Notes: generated by a model from the letters alone, not told the origin. A DNA stretch of 64,000 nt from Morella rubra (GCA_003952965.2 CM025850.1:12564663-12628662); one strand, 5' to 3'. Positions 50,278 to 61,313 are shown, counted from the stretch's first letter. Numbers and translations: made by a program.

Positions 50278-50609
50278 ATTCTTTGAAATTTATCAATACC
50301 ACTTGAATCTCAGCCGTAACAATTTTAGCAAGGGCTTCCAGTCGAGCTCATGAGTATATTTCATAGCTCTAAACTTTATTTAAGCTGTAACTCTTTAAGT
50401 GGAAGGATACCATCACAGATCAGCAAAATGCAGAACTTGCAAATACTGAATCTCTCCCACAATCATCCTTCTGGCTTCATTCCAATAACCTTCGAAGATA
50501 TGCGTGGTCTGTTATACGTTGATATATCCTACAACCAGTTGGAGGGTCCTATTCCCAATTGCAGAGCATTTCGAAATGCTCCTTTAGAATCCTTCCAAGG
50601 CAACAAGGG

Positions 50610-51773
50610 TGTTAATATATTTTAGTTGGCGTAAAACTTCATGAAGTGTCTTAGTTTATTCCTGAAATACGTGGTTAATGAAGCCCTGCTCAAAGTTCAG
50701 CAGTTCAACATGATTGGTGATAGTCTACAGTTTGATTGAAGTATGCGTACAGTTTGCTTACACGAAGCTGGCGCTTTGATGTTTTGAGAGCCCGGGGAAG
50801 TTTGTTCTGAGTTCATTCCAAGTTTAATCAAGATTGACGAAAGCCTGTTATAACAGTTTTAAAGAAGTGCCCAAGATTCAAAAAGTCTTGAAACTTCGTG
50901 AATCCCTTCCCTCCGACCCTTTAGAGTATAAAAGCCATTTTCTCATTCATTCAACACGTTCCTTGAAATCATTTTGAGAAATCTAGCTATTGAGAGCTTT
51001 GATGAAATATTCCTTGCAACTGTTTCTATAGACTGTTCTGTGTAAACTGAGAGCAAACCCTGCGAGAGTTTCCTTTCCTTTCATCTCATTTTAATTTCTA
51101 TCACCAAGATAAACCTTGATTAAGAAGGTTAACTCCAGAAGTTGCTGGAGATCTACCAAGGCTGGGTGTTCCAGTTGTGAAGAAGCCAATTGCACGTGGG
51201 TGTGTGGAAAGATTGGCTTGGCTGTAAAGTTTGGTTTTTCGGGATCAAGAATTTCAAACGGAAGAGGAGTTCCTCGTTCCCTGCAAGAGGCAGATCTGGA
51301 TGTGGTATTCCAGGTAAGGTAACGGTAGAGTTAGACTAGCAATGGGGTGTTGGGTAGTTGATAGATCACCGTGTACCGAGTTTGAAGATTCTAGTGGATT
51401 CGATTAAACCGGCTTACGAGCCCGGAGAGTTTTTCTCTTTTGAAGAAGTTTTTTCAAAAGAGTTTTCTCTTCGTAACCAAATCTTGGTGTCTTTGTTGTG
51501 ATTGTGTTTACGTAGATTAACTTGTTGTTCTTGTTATTAATTCTTTCTTTAGATTCCTTGGTTAAGAAAGAATTATAGAGGTGTTCTGTCACTTGATAAT
51601 CTGCTGTCCATATTGGTTTATTACTTCCGCATTATATTTGTGTTGCTTTAATTCTCTTGAAATTTACTGATTGAGTTTGTGAAGAGTGTGCAGATTTTAA
51701 GTGGTTATAGTATTAAAGAAAAATCAGAACCTATTCAACCCCCCTTTCTAGGTTCAGCAACACCATTGAGTCT
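50610..51773 (+). repeat. 5' LTR of the SIRE-like element
   Basis: 1164 bases, TGTTAATATATTTTAG at the start. TATAAAAG at about 50925-50932 is a good LTR promoter TATA box. Nearly identical to the 3' LTR at 55928, including a chance ORF (51116-51322 here, 56436 there). Confidence 0.9.
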
Positions 51774-51824
51774 AGGAATTGGTATCAGAGTCATACGTCG
51801 ATTCCAAAGACTCAAATATTCAAT

Positions 51825-53474
51825 ATGGATAAAGCTCAGTCACTGAATGTTCCTCCGTATTTCGATGGATCGAACTACGCGTATTGGAAAGTGAGAATGA
51901 GAGCATTTCTCAAGTCTATAGATGAAAGAGTGTGGACCTCTGTGACTTTAGGATGGGAGAAACCTATAGTTACTGTAAATGAAGAAAAGATTGAGAAAGA
52001 ACCACAACAATGGTCTGCAAGTGAGTTGCTAAATGCCAGTTGGAATAGTAAAGGGATTAACGCCATTTTCATGTGTGTTTCCCCTGAAGAATTTATGCGG
52101 ATTTCTAACTGTGAAACAGCAAAAGAGGCGTGGGATATCCTCTTGGTCACCCATGAAGGTACAAAGGCAGTTAGAGATTTAAAACTGCAAATGAATATTA
52201 CGAAATTTGAGGAGTTAAGAATGAAAGACGACGAAATGTTTGATGAGTTTTACGGGAAACTCACAAACCTGGTCAATTGCAGCTTTAGTTTAGGTGAGAA
52301 AATACCTGAATCTAAGGTTGTTCGTAAGATTCTAAGATCTCTACCAGAAAGGTTTCGGGCTAAGGTGACAGCCATTGAAGAAAGTAAAAATCTGATTCAA
52401 TCAAGCTTGACGAACTGGTGGGCTCTCTTCAAACATATGAAATGGGGTTTCCTTCATCTAAGAAAGGAAAATCAATTGCCTTGAAGGTAAAGATGATGAT
52501 TCAAGTTCTGAAGATGAAGAAATGGATGAAGATGACATTGCTCTGTTTGTTAAAAAATTCAGAAAAGTCTTCAAGTTTAAGAAGGGCAGAAACTGGAATG
52601 GATAGAAGTCAAATTCAAAGCCTTTACCAAGTCAAGTTGGAAGAACAATGAACGAAGGGAATTCAAGAAAAAATCTGACCAAGGGTTACAATGTCATGAA
52701 TGCAAAGGATTTGGCCATTTTAAAGCTGAATGCCCGACATTCTTGAAATCAAGAGGAAAGCATGTATCCAAGACATCTCTTTCAGTTTCAGAGTCTGAAT
52801 CAACCTCTTCAGACCATGAACATGCTGATAAGGAGAAGGTAAATTTTGTAGCATTTACATCATCTATTTTATCTAACGAGTTTGCTGATATTGATGATCT
52901 AGATGAAACATCTGCTGAAGATATAAATGAAGTTGAATACGTGAAAGAAGCTTATCAAGAGCTGTATGAGGAGAGTATCAAAATCAAAAGGGAGAATGAC
53001 ATGATGCTTAAGAAATTTGAGTGTGTTGAAAAAGAGAAAGAAGAACTTGTTAGTAAGTCAGTAGAACAAAGCCAGAAAATTCAAGAGCTAACCATGAAAA
53101 ATCAAGCTCTTGAAGATCAAGTTGTGAAGCTGATTAGGGAGCTGGAACAAGCTGATATTCAACTGAAGAAATTCACTGTTGGAACCAGTCACCTTGACAA
53201 GATGCTTCGAGCTGGACAATCTGACAGCAATAAACATGGTTTGGGTTTTAAGAATTCAACATCAGTTCCCTCAACCTCAAATAAGGTGGTATTTGTGCCA
53301 GCAACTAAGAACAATTCCACTGAACTTGCACCTCCTAGTAAGGTAAACAAGGTAGTCTCTTCAAAATACTCTGCTTCTACTAATCCTAAAACTTTCAGAT
53401 TCATACCTACTTGTTTTCATTGTGGAAAAATTGGACATACTAAACCAAAATGTTTCGAGTTTTTGAAAAAATAG
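51825..53474 (+). pseudogene. gag of the SIRE-like element (frameshifted)
   Basis: The first part (51825-52484) starts MDKAQSLNVPPYFDG and has the DUF4219/UBN2 copia gag pattern (YAYWKVRMRAFL, AKEAWDILLVTHEG). Frame is lost near 52470. A CCHC zinc knuckle, CHECKGFGHFKAEC, lies at about 52692-52733. A long coiled-coil region follows in frame from 52743 (ELYEESIKIKREN), and a second knuckle CFHCGKIGHTKPKC ends the ORF at 53474. Two knuckles with a coiled coil between are typical of Sirevirus gag. Translation would need frame corrections, so it is listed as a pseudogene. Confidence 0.85.
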
Positions 53475-55927
53475 AAACAGACACGTTTTTTCATCCACAA
53501 ATAATTTTTCCAGATTTGATTGAATAAGTTGATCGACCAAATAAGAAGCTTATGTAAATGTCTGCAAAATGAACAAGGTTGCAGAATTTCTAGGATCTGA
53601 AGTGAGCATGGAAAAGAATTCGACAACTCTAGCTTTAATTTATTTCGTCCTGTTATTAATCAAAAGATGATATGGAGAAAGAAAGATATTAACTCTTGTC
53701 ATCAAGATTTGAATCGTTGATACAAGCTGTAGGTTTCTGTCAATTATCTTATAAATTTTGATTTGAAATTTAGTTTTTCTTGGTTATGCATGTGTAATAA
53801 TATTCTGTGTTAATCTAACATGCTCTTAGATAATATTCTGATAATGTCTAGAATTTTTTGATGATTTTGTGAAAATTCAGAAAAGTATAATTGTCTGCAA
53901 CTTTACTGTAATTTTTGCTTCACTTGAAATTTATGCGTAGTCTGTCGATTCTATGTGATAATGGTGGAAAGTGCTCATAATAAGATAGATGGTTCAGAGT
54001 TTTAGTTATGTTTAAAAAGTATGGATATGTTGTTCATCAAGGTCGAGAGTATTTCTTTTAGTAGAAATTGCAGGGAAGGCACAGAGACCTGGTCTGATAG
54101 TTTGCCCGGGGATGTTCAACAAGGCTTGGAATGACAAGGAATACCGGGGACAAAGATTGTAATGCAGGGGAGTTCAGCAAGGCCGGGTGTTTTTTTTTTT
54201 TGGAAAAAGCCCGGTTAGACAGGGCTAGAGTGCCCTGGGAAAAGCCCAGTAAGTCAGGGGCGTGTTCATGCCCAGGAAGGCAGGTAAGTCAGGGGCGTGT
54301 GTATGCCAGGGAAGACAGGTAGGACAGGGGAGCTCGGTATGCCCGAGATGGCCGAGTCAAGCATCTGTATGCTCGGTATGCTCGGGAAAACTATGCCCGG
54401 ATGCTTGGGGACAGGCCAGCAGGCGAGACATACCAGGCTAAACTGCCCGGGATGATCGGGGATAAGATGACTGGGATGACCAAGGAAAATATGCCCGGGG
54501 TGACTGAGGACAATATGCCGGGATGACCAGGGTCAAGCCTGGCAGGCTCAGTATGACCGGTAAATTTTCAGGCCTGCGATAACTCGGGATGCCCTATATA
54601 CCTGGGGTCTTTTTGGTCAGGCGTCGCCTCGAGTCCTATATTTTTTAATATTCTTAAGCTTATTACCCTAGCTTCCACTCACTTTCTACCCGATGTCTCT
54701 CTCTCCTTCTACTCCTGATTTGTGCCGCCACACACACTTTTACTCATCTTTGATTCTTGTTGAAGAAAACTATTGTTTAATCATCCACTACTGGTTGAAA
54801 AGGTAAGATTCTTAACTTTTCTAGCTTTGTCTTTATATTCTATATGAATTTTTGACTGGTTGGTGGTCTTATGACCTTGTGGTCCCGTATGATGGGTTCG
54901 GTATCAAATTTTTTATATCTGTGTGTTTCCACTTATATTTTGCATAAAATTTCTTATGGGTTTTACTGTCAAAGTGATTTTAATGACATTTCTTCAATGG
55001 CCATTTCTATTGGAACTTTATTTCGGCAGATTTATCATTTTTTTCTTGAAAATAAAAATAAATCTGATAAATCTTTTGATATCCTGCTTATATAACACTT
55101 TTATTTGTCAAATTAAGTCAGATTAAGGGTTTTGCTTAACTTCTGATAATGCTATGCAGGAAATATAGTGTACTTATCTCCCTTGTCATTGTATTTTGTT
55201 GGGAGTATTATATGTTGCAGGGGAGTAATACTCTGAATTGCCTGAAGTAATTTTTATTATGACGTGAATGAAGTTGCTGATTGATGAAGAACTTTTTGAA
55301 GTGTTAATTTCTTTTCCAATTTTTGTTCTGTTTATCCCTGCTGAACTAAGTTGGTCTGTTTTAATGAAAAATTTTAATTTTTCTCGTGATGTGTTTTGGC
55401 CTCCTTCTTGACAAAAAGGGGGAGAAGTAGTTGTTGTTCATGTGTTTCACTTTTGAGCATTGATAAAAGGGGGAGAAGGTTACTTCACTGAAGTAGTTAC
55501 AATGAAAGTACATAATTGTTAAATTGATAAAAGGGTGAGAATTTGCTACTTGTCTCAGAGGGAGAAGACTTGTGAACTTTTCAGTTTTGATTATCATTGT
55601 GAAGTTTCTATAAGCTGTGCTGATAGAAAGGGGGAGATGACCTCCTATGGTAATGCTTATCTCAGGGGGAGATTGGTGTTTAACTTTAATGCTTATGTTA
55701 TTTCATTTGATAATTTGAACTAACTCTGGACTAATGTTTTTGTGAGTTATTGTGTCTTTGTTGAGATTGCTGTGTGCAGGTTAATAAAATCTCAGGAATA
55801 ATGTTTAGCCTATGTTTAGAATAGGTTGTGTGTCTCTTTGTAAATAGGTTCTGTGGTGGTGATCAGCAGAACTTATGTCATTAGGGATTGAGTTTGTTTT
55901 GTCATGAAGTTCGCCAAAGGGGGAGAT
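53475..55927 (+). other. Internal non-coding part of the SIRE-like element, with a foreign-looking GC-rich block
   Basis: Where pol should be there is no integrase or reverse transcriptase. 54080-54640 is GC-rich and built from degenerate units with CCCGGG and GGATGACC words. It ends at CCTATATACC (a possible TATA) near 54592, followed by a pyrimidine-rich stretch and a donor-like AAAGGTAAGATTC at about 54799-54811. This looks like part of another LTR with promoter, or a captured promoter. From 55400 on, purine tracts of the GGGGGAGA type recur. Confidence 0.6.
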
Positions 55928-57092
55928 TGTTAATGTATTTTAGTTGGCGTAAAACTTCATGACGTGTCTTAGTTTATTCCTGAGATACGTGGTTAATGAA
56001 GCCCTGCTCAAAGTCTAGCAGTTCAACATGATTGGTGATAGTCTACAGTTTGATTGAAGTCTGCGTACAGTTTGCTTACACGGAGCTGGCGCTTTGATGT
56101 TTTGAGAGCCGGGGAAGTTTGTTCCAGTTCATTCCAAGTTTGATCAAGATTGACGAAAGGCTGTTATAACAGTTTTAAAGAAGTGCCCAAGATTCAAGAA
56201 GTCTTGAAACTTCGTGAATCCCTTCCCTCCGACCCTTCAGAGTATAAAAGCATTTTCTCTCATTCATTCAACACGTTCCTTGAAATCATTTTGAGAAATC
56301 TAGCTATTGAGAGCTTTGATGAAATATTCCCTGCAACTGTTTCTATAGGCTGTTCTGTGTAAACTAAGAGCAAACCCTGCGAGAGTTTCCTTTCCCTTCT
56401 CATCTCAGTTTGGATTTCTATCACCAAGATAAACCTTGATTAAGAAGGTTAACTCCAGAAGTTGCTGGAGATCTACCAAGGCTGGGTGTTCCAGTTGTGA
56501 AGAAGCCAATTGCACGTGGGTGTGTGGAAAGATTGGCTTGACTGTAAAGTTTGGTTTTTCGGGATCAAGAATTTCAAACAGAAGAGGAGTTCCTCGTTCC
56601 CTGCAAGAGGCAGATCTGGATGTGGTATTCCAGGTAAGGTATAACGTTAGAGTTAGACTAGCAACGGGGTGTTGGGTAGTTGATAGATCACCGTGTACCG
56701 AGTTTGAAGATTCTAGTGGATTCGATTAAACGGCTTACGAGCCCGGAGAGTTTTTCTCTTTTGAAGAAGTTCTTCAAAAGAGTTTCTCTTCGTAACCAAA
56801 TCTTGGTGTCTCTGTTGTGATTGTGTTTACGTAAATTAACTTGTTGTTCTTTTTATTAATTCTTTCTTTAGATTCCTTCGTTAATAAAGAATTATAGAGG
56901 TGTTTTGTCACTTGATAATCTACTGTCCATATTGGTTTATTACTTTCGCATTATATTTGTGTTGCTTTAACTCTCTTGAAATTTACTGATTGAGTTTGTG
57001 AAGAGTGTGCAGATTTTAAGTGGTTATAGTATTAAAGAAAAATCAGAACCTATTCAACCCTCCCTTCTAGGTTCAGCAACACCATTGAGTCT
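55928..57092 (+). repeat. 3' LTR of the SIRE-like element
   Basis: 1165 bases aligned with the 5' LTR. The alignment ends at TTGAGTCT. The following 16 bases (to CCACTTCA at 57108) are absent from the 5' LTR side but are needed to reach CA and the AAGGG duplication. Confidence 0.88.
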
Positions 57093-58204
57093 TGAACCGT
57101 CCACTTCAAAGGGACTGTGTGGCGATGTTAGAGGGCTGCGACAGTGCAAAAACATCACAAAAAATGGCCGTAAAAGGGTGTTTGTCATCGTTTGCTCTCT
57201 TTTGGGATTACTTTTATTCCTCTTTGCCTTCTCTCCATTTTTTCGCATCATGCGAAGAAGAAAGAATGATCCAGGATCAGCACCAAGCTGCAGCCAGTAA
57301 GAAGGAGTGCTGCTTTCAGTATTAACTTTCAATGGAAGAAAATTGTATGAAGAAATCATTCGAGCAACCAATGTTTTTGATGACATGTATTGCATTGGTA
57401 AGGGAGGACATGGAACAATTTATGAAGTGAACCTACCCACGGGTGAGATAGTAGCGGTAAAGAAGCTCCACCAGCTGCTACGTGATGATCATGAGGAAAG
57501 GTTCCAACAAGATCAGTTCTTAAATGAGATTAAGACGTTAATAGAGATATGACATAGGAACATTGTTAAACTTAATAGTTTTTGTTCATATGCACGACAA
57601 TCGTTCTTGGTTTATGCGTACCTTGAAAGGGGTAGCTTTGCCAGCTTCTTGGAGAATGAAGATGCTGCTAAAGTACTGAGCTGGAGTAAGAGGTTGAATA
57701 TTGTCAAAGGCGTCGCTCATGCCTTGTCTTACATGCACCATGATTGTTCACCACTAATTGTTCATCAAGAAATAAAAAGTAGCAGTATCTTGTTGGATTC
57801 TCAATATGAGGCTTATGTCTTTGACTTTGGAACTACTCATTTCCTAAAGCTAGACTCATCTAACTGGACTTCCCTTGCATGCACATATGGATTTGTAGCT
57901 CCAGGTAAGTTGTTTTTTTCTCCTCTTAATTAAAACAAAAACCAAAAAGTGTAGGCATGTCTTGCTCAGTTTTCTCTGTTGCTTTTTCTTTCTTTTTCTT
58001 TTGCAAAGCTTGCTTACGCAATGAAGGTTAATGAGAAATGTGATGTATATAGCTTTAAGGTGTTGGCATTAAAAGTCATCCAAGGGAAGCATCCAAATGA
58101 TTTCATCACTTTACTATCATCACCCACCTCGGCAAATAGCAGCATTTTAGAGCTGAAGGATGTGTTGGACCAGCCTTCCATCTCCAACATGTCAAGTTGA
58201 AGAG

Positions 58205-59828
58205 TGAAACTAAGTTTAGACCTTAAAAAAAACCTAAGGAGGGTGAATAGGTATTTAAAGATTAATCAACACTTTCTTTCTTTTACACAAAAAAATAGCT
58301 CAACCAATTTTCAGTCAATCAACAATTTAAGAATCTGTAAAATACTCACACTCAGCAAATTTTACAGCAAATGTATTTTCAATGTAATATGGACTGTACA
58401 GCAAGTATACACTTACAATGAAATGAATTTTATAGCAGCAATGACTCCAAAACAGAGCAGATATTCCAGCAATAGAAAAATCAAGATTATCACAATATTT
58501 CGGCAACTATAAAGTGAAGACAATGAGTTAATACATAGCAGTTATACAATCAAATCAAAGTATGATTTATAGCAAAGACAAAGTGTAATTTACAGCAACT
58601 ATATAATCAAGAAACCTGTAGATGTTTTCAGCACATTAAACTCAAAGCTCTATGAAGATTTATAGCAACTCAGAAACCAAAACAAGATGATTTTCAGCTA
58701 TTGTAAAATCAAGACTAAAGCTATTTATTAGCTACACATCGTCCAAAATTTCAGCAATATACAAAGCCAATAACACAACCAAGATCAAGCAACTTAGATC
58801 AAATAATGAGATCAACCAACAGAAACAGAAATGCTAATAAGAGATCAAGTTTCCAGCACCTTAGATCTGCAAAATAGTAAACACGATATTGGTCAGTTAA
58901 ATCAAGATCAAGAGAAACGAAAAATGGAGGCGACACCATAATTTTGTTGACGAAGTGAAAATCTCTTGAGGATAATTTCCTTCAAGAGACAAAAACACTT
59001 TGGGTGTGCGAAGGCCACACCAATCAATCCACTAAGAGCTTATAAACTTTACAAGATAGTGATCAACATGAAACTCCCTTCACTTTCCAGATCCCCAAAT
59101 CTTCAGTAAGTCCTCCCAAGAAAACTTTCTTAGGACGGTGCCCAGCACACGATTCTTCGACCAGCAACTCTAGTAAGCTCTAGTGGATGTCAACGAACTC
59201 ATCGACCCTTCTTATTCTTTTGCAATCTTTCAGCAGCGTTCAATCTTAAGAAACCCTCAAGATCCTTCTTCTTGGTGTCACGATCTTAACAACAACCGAG
59301 TAGGAATGAACAACCCTTCAATCAGCAATCTTCCACACTCAAAACCTTCCACTAGAGGGAAGTAATCGAACTCTCATTATATGGTACGAATAGATCGATT
59401 TTTCAGCAGGGAGAGAGAAACAAGGGATTTTTGCTAGAGAGGAATTTTGGGAGCAGAATGTTCAACGTGCGTGTGTCAATGACGCCAAGGCTTTGGGAAG
59501 GGATTCTAATCTGTTTTAGTAAGGGTATAATGGTAAAACAGGTCATTTTTTGTTTTGGGCGTATTCCTGGAAGTTTTATGCGAAGTTTGTAGAAGACTCG
59601 CCAAATTGACTAACCCAACCACCTAAAAACTGTCTCAACAGATTAGCAACAGCTCTTAACCTTTCCAGACGCAATCAACAATCTTCTAGCTGCTTCCATC
59701 ACCTTCTATTGAGCTCCATGTCCTCCTAAATTAATCAAGTTGCTATATACAATCTAAACTGAAAATTACATTTATAAAATGACTGTTTTGACCATGGAAA
59801 TGATGCCAATTTTACATAGACACTTTCA
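58205..59828. mobile_element. Solo LTR, 1624 bp, in the last kinase exon of RLK-B
   Basis: Starts TGAAACTAAG and ends GACACTTTCA (TG...CA with short inverted ends). Flanked by the exact 5-base duplication AAGAG (58200-58204 and 59829-59833). RLK coding sequence rejoins in frame across it (QVE / EEL), matching the uninterrupted RLK-A at about 44643. No primer-binding site, coding sequence or second LTR is present, so it is best read as a solo LTR left by LTR-LTR recombination. An AGGAGGGTGAATAGG stretch near 58238 is a sequence I recall near the start of some plant LTRs. Two short plus-strand ORFs inside (58204-58512, 59183-59365) are not genes. Confidence 0.85.
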
Positions 59829-59950
59829 AAGAGGAGCTTGTAACAGTTCTTAAGCTTGCAGCTGACTGCTTAAATCTCTGTCTACAATCTAGACCAACTA
59901 TGCACATGATTTCTCAAGTCTTATCAACACCCCAGATTGCCCATTCCTAG

Positions 59951-61313
59951 AGCCATCTTTTGCACGCATGTGGATCTCCAGGAAAATCATCTGTACTCTT
60001 TTACACAGTGACATAAAAGTCTTTTGTTAATTTTTGGTGTTTTACGATCTTGTATTCACCTCTAAGTTTTCTGTTGATTATGTATGATCATATTACAATA
60101 CTTCAAAGTTTTTGACTTATTTTGTCGGATAATTAATAGAATCCTGTTTGTGCCCCTTTTATTGTAACCTTACTTCTCTCTATTAATACAACTGTGTAAA
60201 TATTAATAAGTTCCTCTAGATCATATTGGCCTTTAGACATTTCCTCTGATCATTTTATTGACTCACCCATATCATCTTCATAAATTACCTTTTGGACCCG
60301 TCCCTTATGAAACCATTATTACGTACACGCACCAACTTATGCAAGCTCTCCATTTGGATAGGGTTCACAGCAATTTCAGAGTACTGTAAGTTGGAATCTT
60401 AACTGAAACAGTGAAACCCCACCATTTTTTCTGTTTTGCTTTGTTTTGTTTTGTTTTGTTTTTCTTTTACGTGTTGGTCTTAACCCCAACCTCACGCTAG
60501 TGCCATTGCTATTTATTTACGAGGTAGGTCTCAGCATATATAGCCGGAAAGTTTCCAGGAGAAAAGTGGTTGACACTTCGACGACAGTGCGGACGATGCT
60601 CTCAGCTTCCAAAAGGGCGCTTTCGTTTTTTGAGTTCACAATTTTTCTCCCTTCGTTTCCAGTCTCTTCATTTCCTGTCTCTTCATTTCCTGTCTAAATA
60701 TTATTCCTCCTTATTTCACTGGTGGAAGGAAGTCTAAATATTATTCCTCCTTATTTCACTGGTGGAAGGAAGTCGCATAATTGATTGAATGAATGAATGC
60801 TACTCTTAATTGATTCGCAGCAAGTGAGGGTACGGCCTGAATTGGGATGGGCTAATTTTCTCCGACACCGTTTCTTTTACCTCTCATATATTGTAAACGT
60901 ATCCGGATCGAAGTCCAAAACTAGAAAGCCCATTCTGTACGTAGAATACGACGCCATGGACAGCTATATAACTAATCCATTGCCAACAGGAGACAAATGA
61001 GGTTTGAAATTTGAATAATCAGAATATAACGTGAAATTAAGGAGAAACTGAAGAATGCGTTATAAGATTATTATTATTTTATTTTTTTTTTTTTTTAGTA
61101 AAATGCATTCCGGTTCTAATTCTGAAAAATACAAAAAATATTTTCTGGGATGTTTAGGAATTATGGTACTGGGATCAGAATCCGGAATTCTAGTTTTGGC
61201 TGGAATTTTTGCCCATTGTTAGAGATATTTAAGTCGGTGAGAGTTAGAGAATTTTTGAAATATATTTTTTTTAAGGGTAAGCTGCTTTAGGGAAAGATAG
61301 TACAGTGACCGAC
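59951..61313. other. RLK-B 3' flank and spacer up to the duplication breakpoint
   Basis: The first part matches the RLK-A 3' flank. Then come a (TTTTG)n microsatellite at 60430-60461, a 15-base tandem repeat at about 60662-60693, the 40-base tandem repeat, and a third copy of the RLK upstream segment at about 60815-60985. The last ~300 bases before 61314 do not match the CPK gene, so there are no kinase exons here. No gene seen. Confidence 0.6.
60692..60771. repeat. Perfect 40-bp tandem duplication
   Basis: The unit from GTCTAAATATTATTCC to GGTGGAAGGAA occurs twice in a row without mismatch (60692-60731 and 60732-60771). Confidence 0.95.

Larger units (their letters stand above)
50610..57108 (+). 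mobile_element. SIRE-like Ty1/copia LTR element, gag only, inserted in RLK-B
   Basis: TG...CA termini and an exact 5-base target-site duplication AAGGG (50605-50609 and 57109-57113). The host codons on either side (NKG / LCGDV) rejoin in frame. 5' LTR 50610-51773 and 3' LTR 55928-57092 (or to 57108). A primer-binding site like TTGGTATCAGAG (Met-tRNA type) is at about 51779. A gag gene follows, but there is no protease, integrase or reverse transcriptase. The polypurine tract AAAGGGGGAGA precedes the 3' LTR, and similar purine tracts recur upstream. The LTRs differ by few substitutions and small indels, so insertion is recent. Needs another element for movement. Confidence 0.92.
47290..59950 (+). 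pseudogene. RLK-B: MIK2-like LRR receptor kinase broken by three retroelement sequences
   Basis: Starts MASSICKRVCCTLF with a signal peptide, then the LRR N-cap (LLKWKNTL, NPCTWFGISC) and LRRs to about 48371. A TAA at 48151 interrupts KYMK/LDLS and a 1-base loss shifts frame near 48350. A copia fragment (48372-50277) replaces the central LRRs. LRRs resume at about 50285-50609 (QLEGPIPNCRAF). A 6.5-kb LTR element (50610-57108) splits NKG from LCGDV. The transmembrane segment FVIVCSLLGLLLFLFAF, juxtamembrane region and kinase follow, with a frameshift at about 57295 and a stop at 57550 where relatives have Arg before HRNIVKL (CGA to TGA). Glycine loop and Lys of VAVKK remain, DFG remains, but HRD has become HQE. 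The final kinase exon is split by a solo LTR (58205-59828), and the tail ends at 59948-59950. Non-functional as a kinase. Confidence 0.92.

Noticed and set aside
54080-54640. CRISPR-like or minisatellite array
   Set aside because: The GC-rich words are irregularly spaced and degenerate, with no constant repeat-spacer structure, in a plant retroelement.
51116-56729. Repeated 68-97 residue ORF (MIKKVNSRSCWRS...) as a gene pair
   Set aside because: It lies in both LTRs of the SIRE-like element at the same LTR position.
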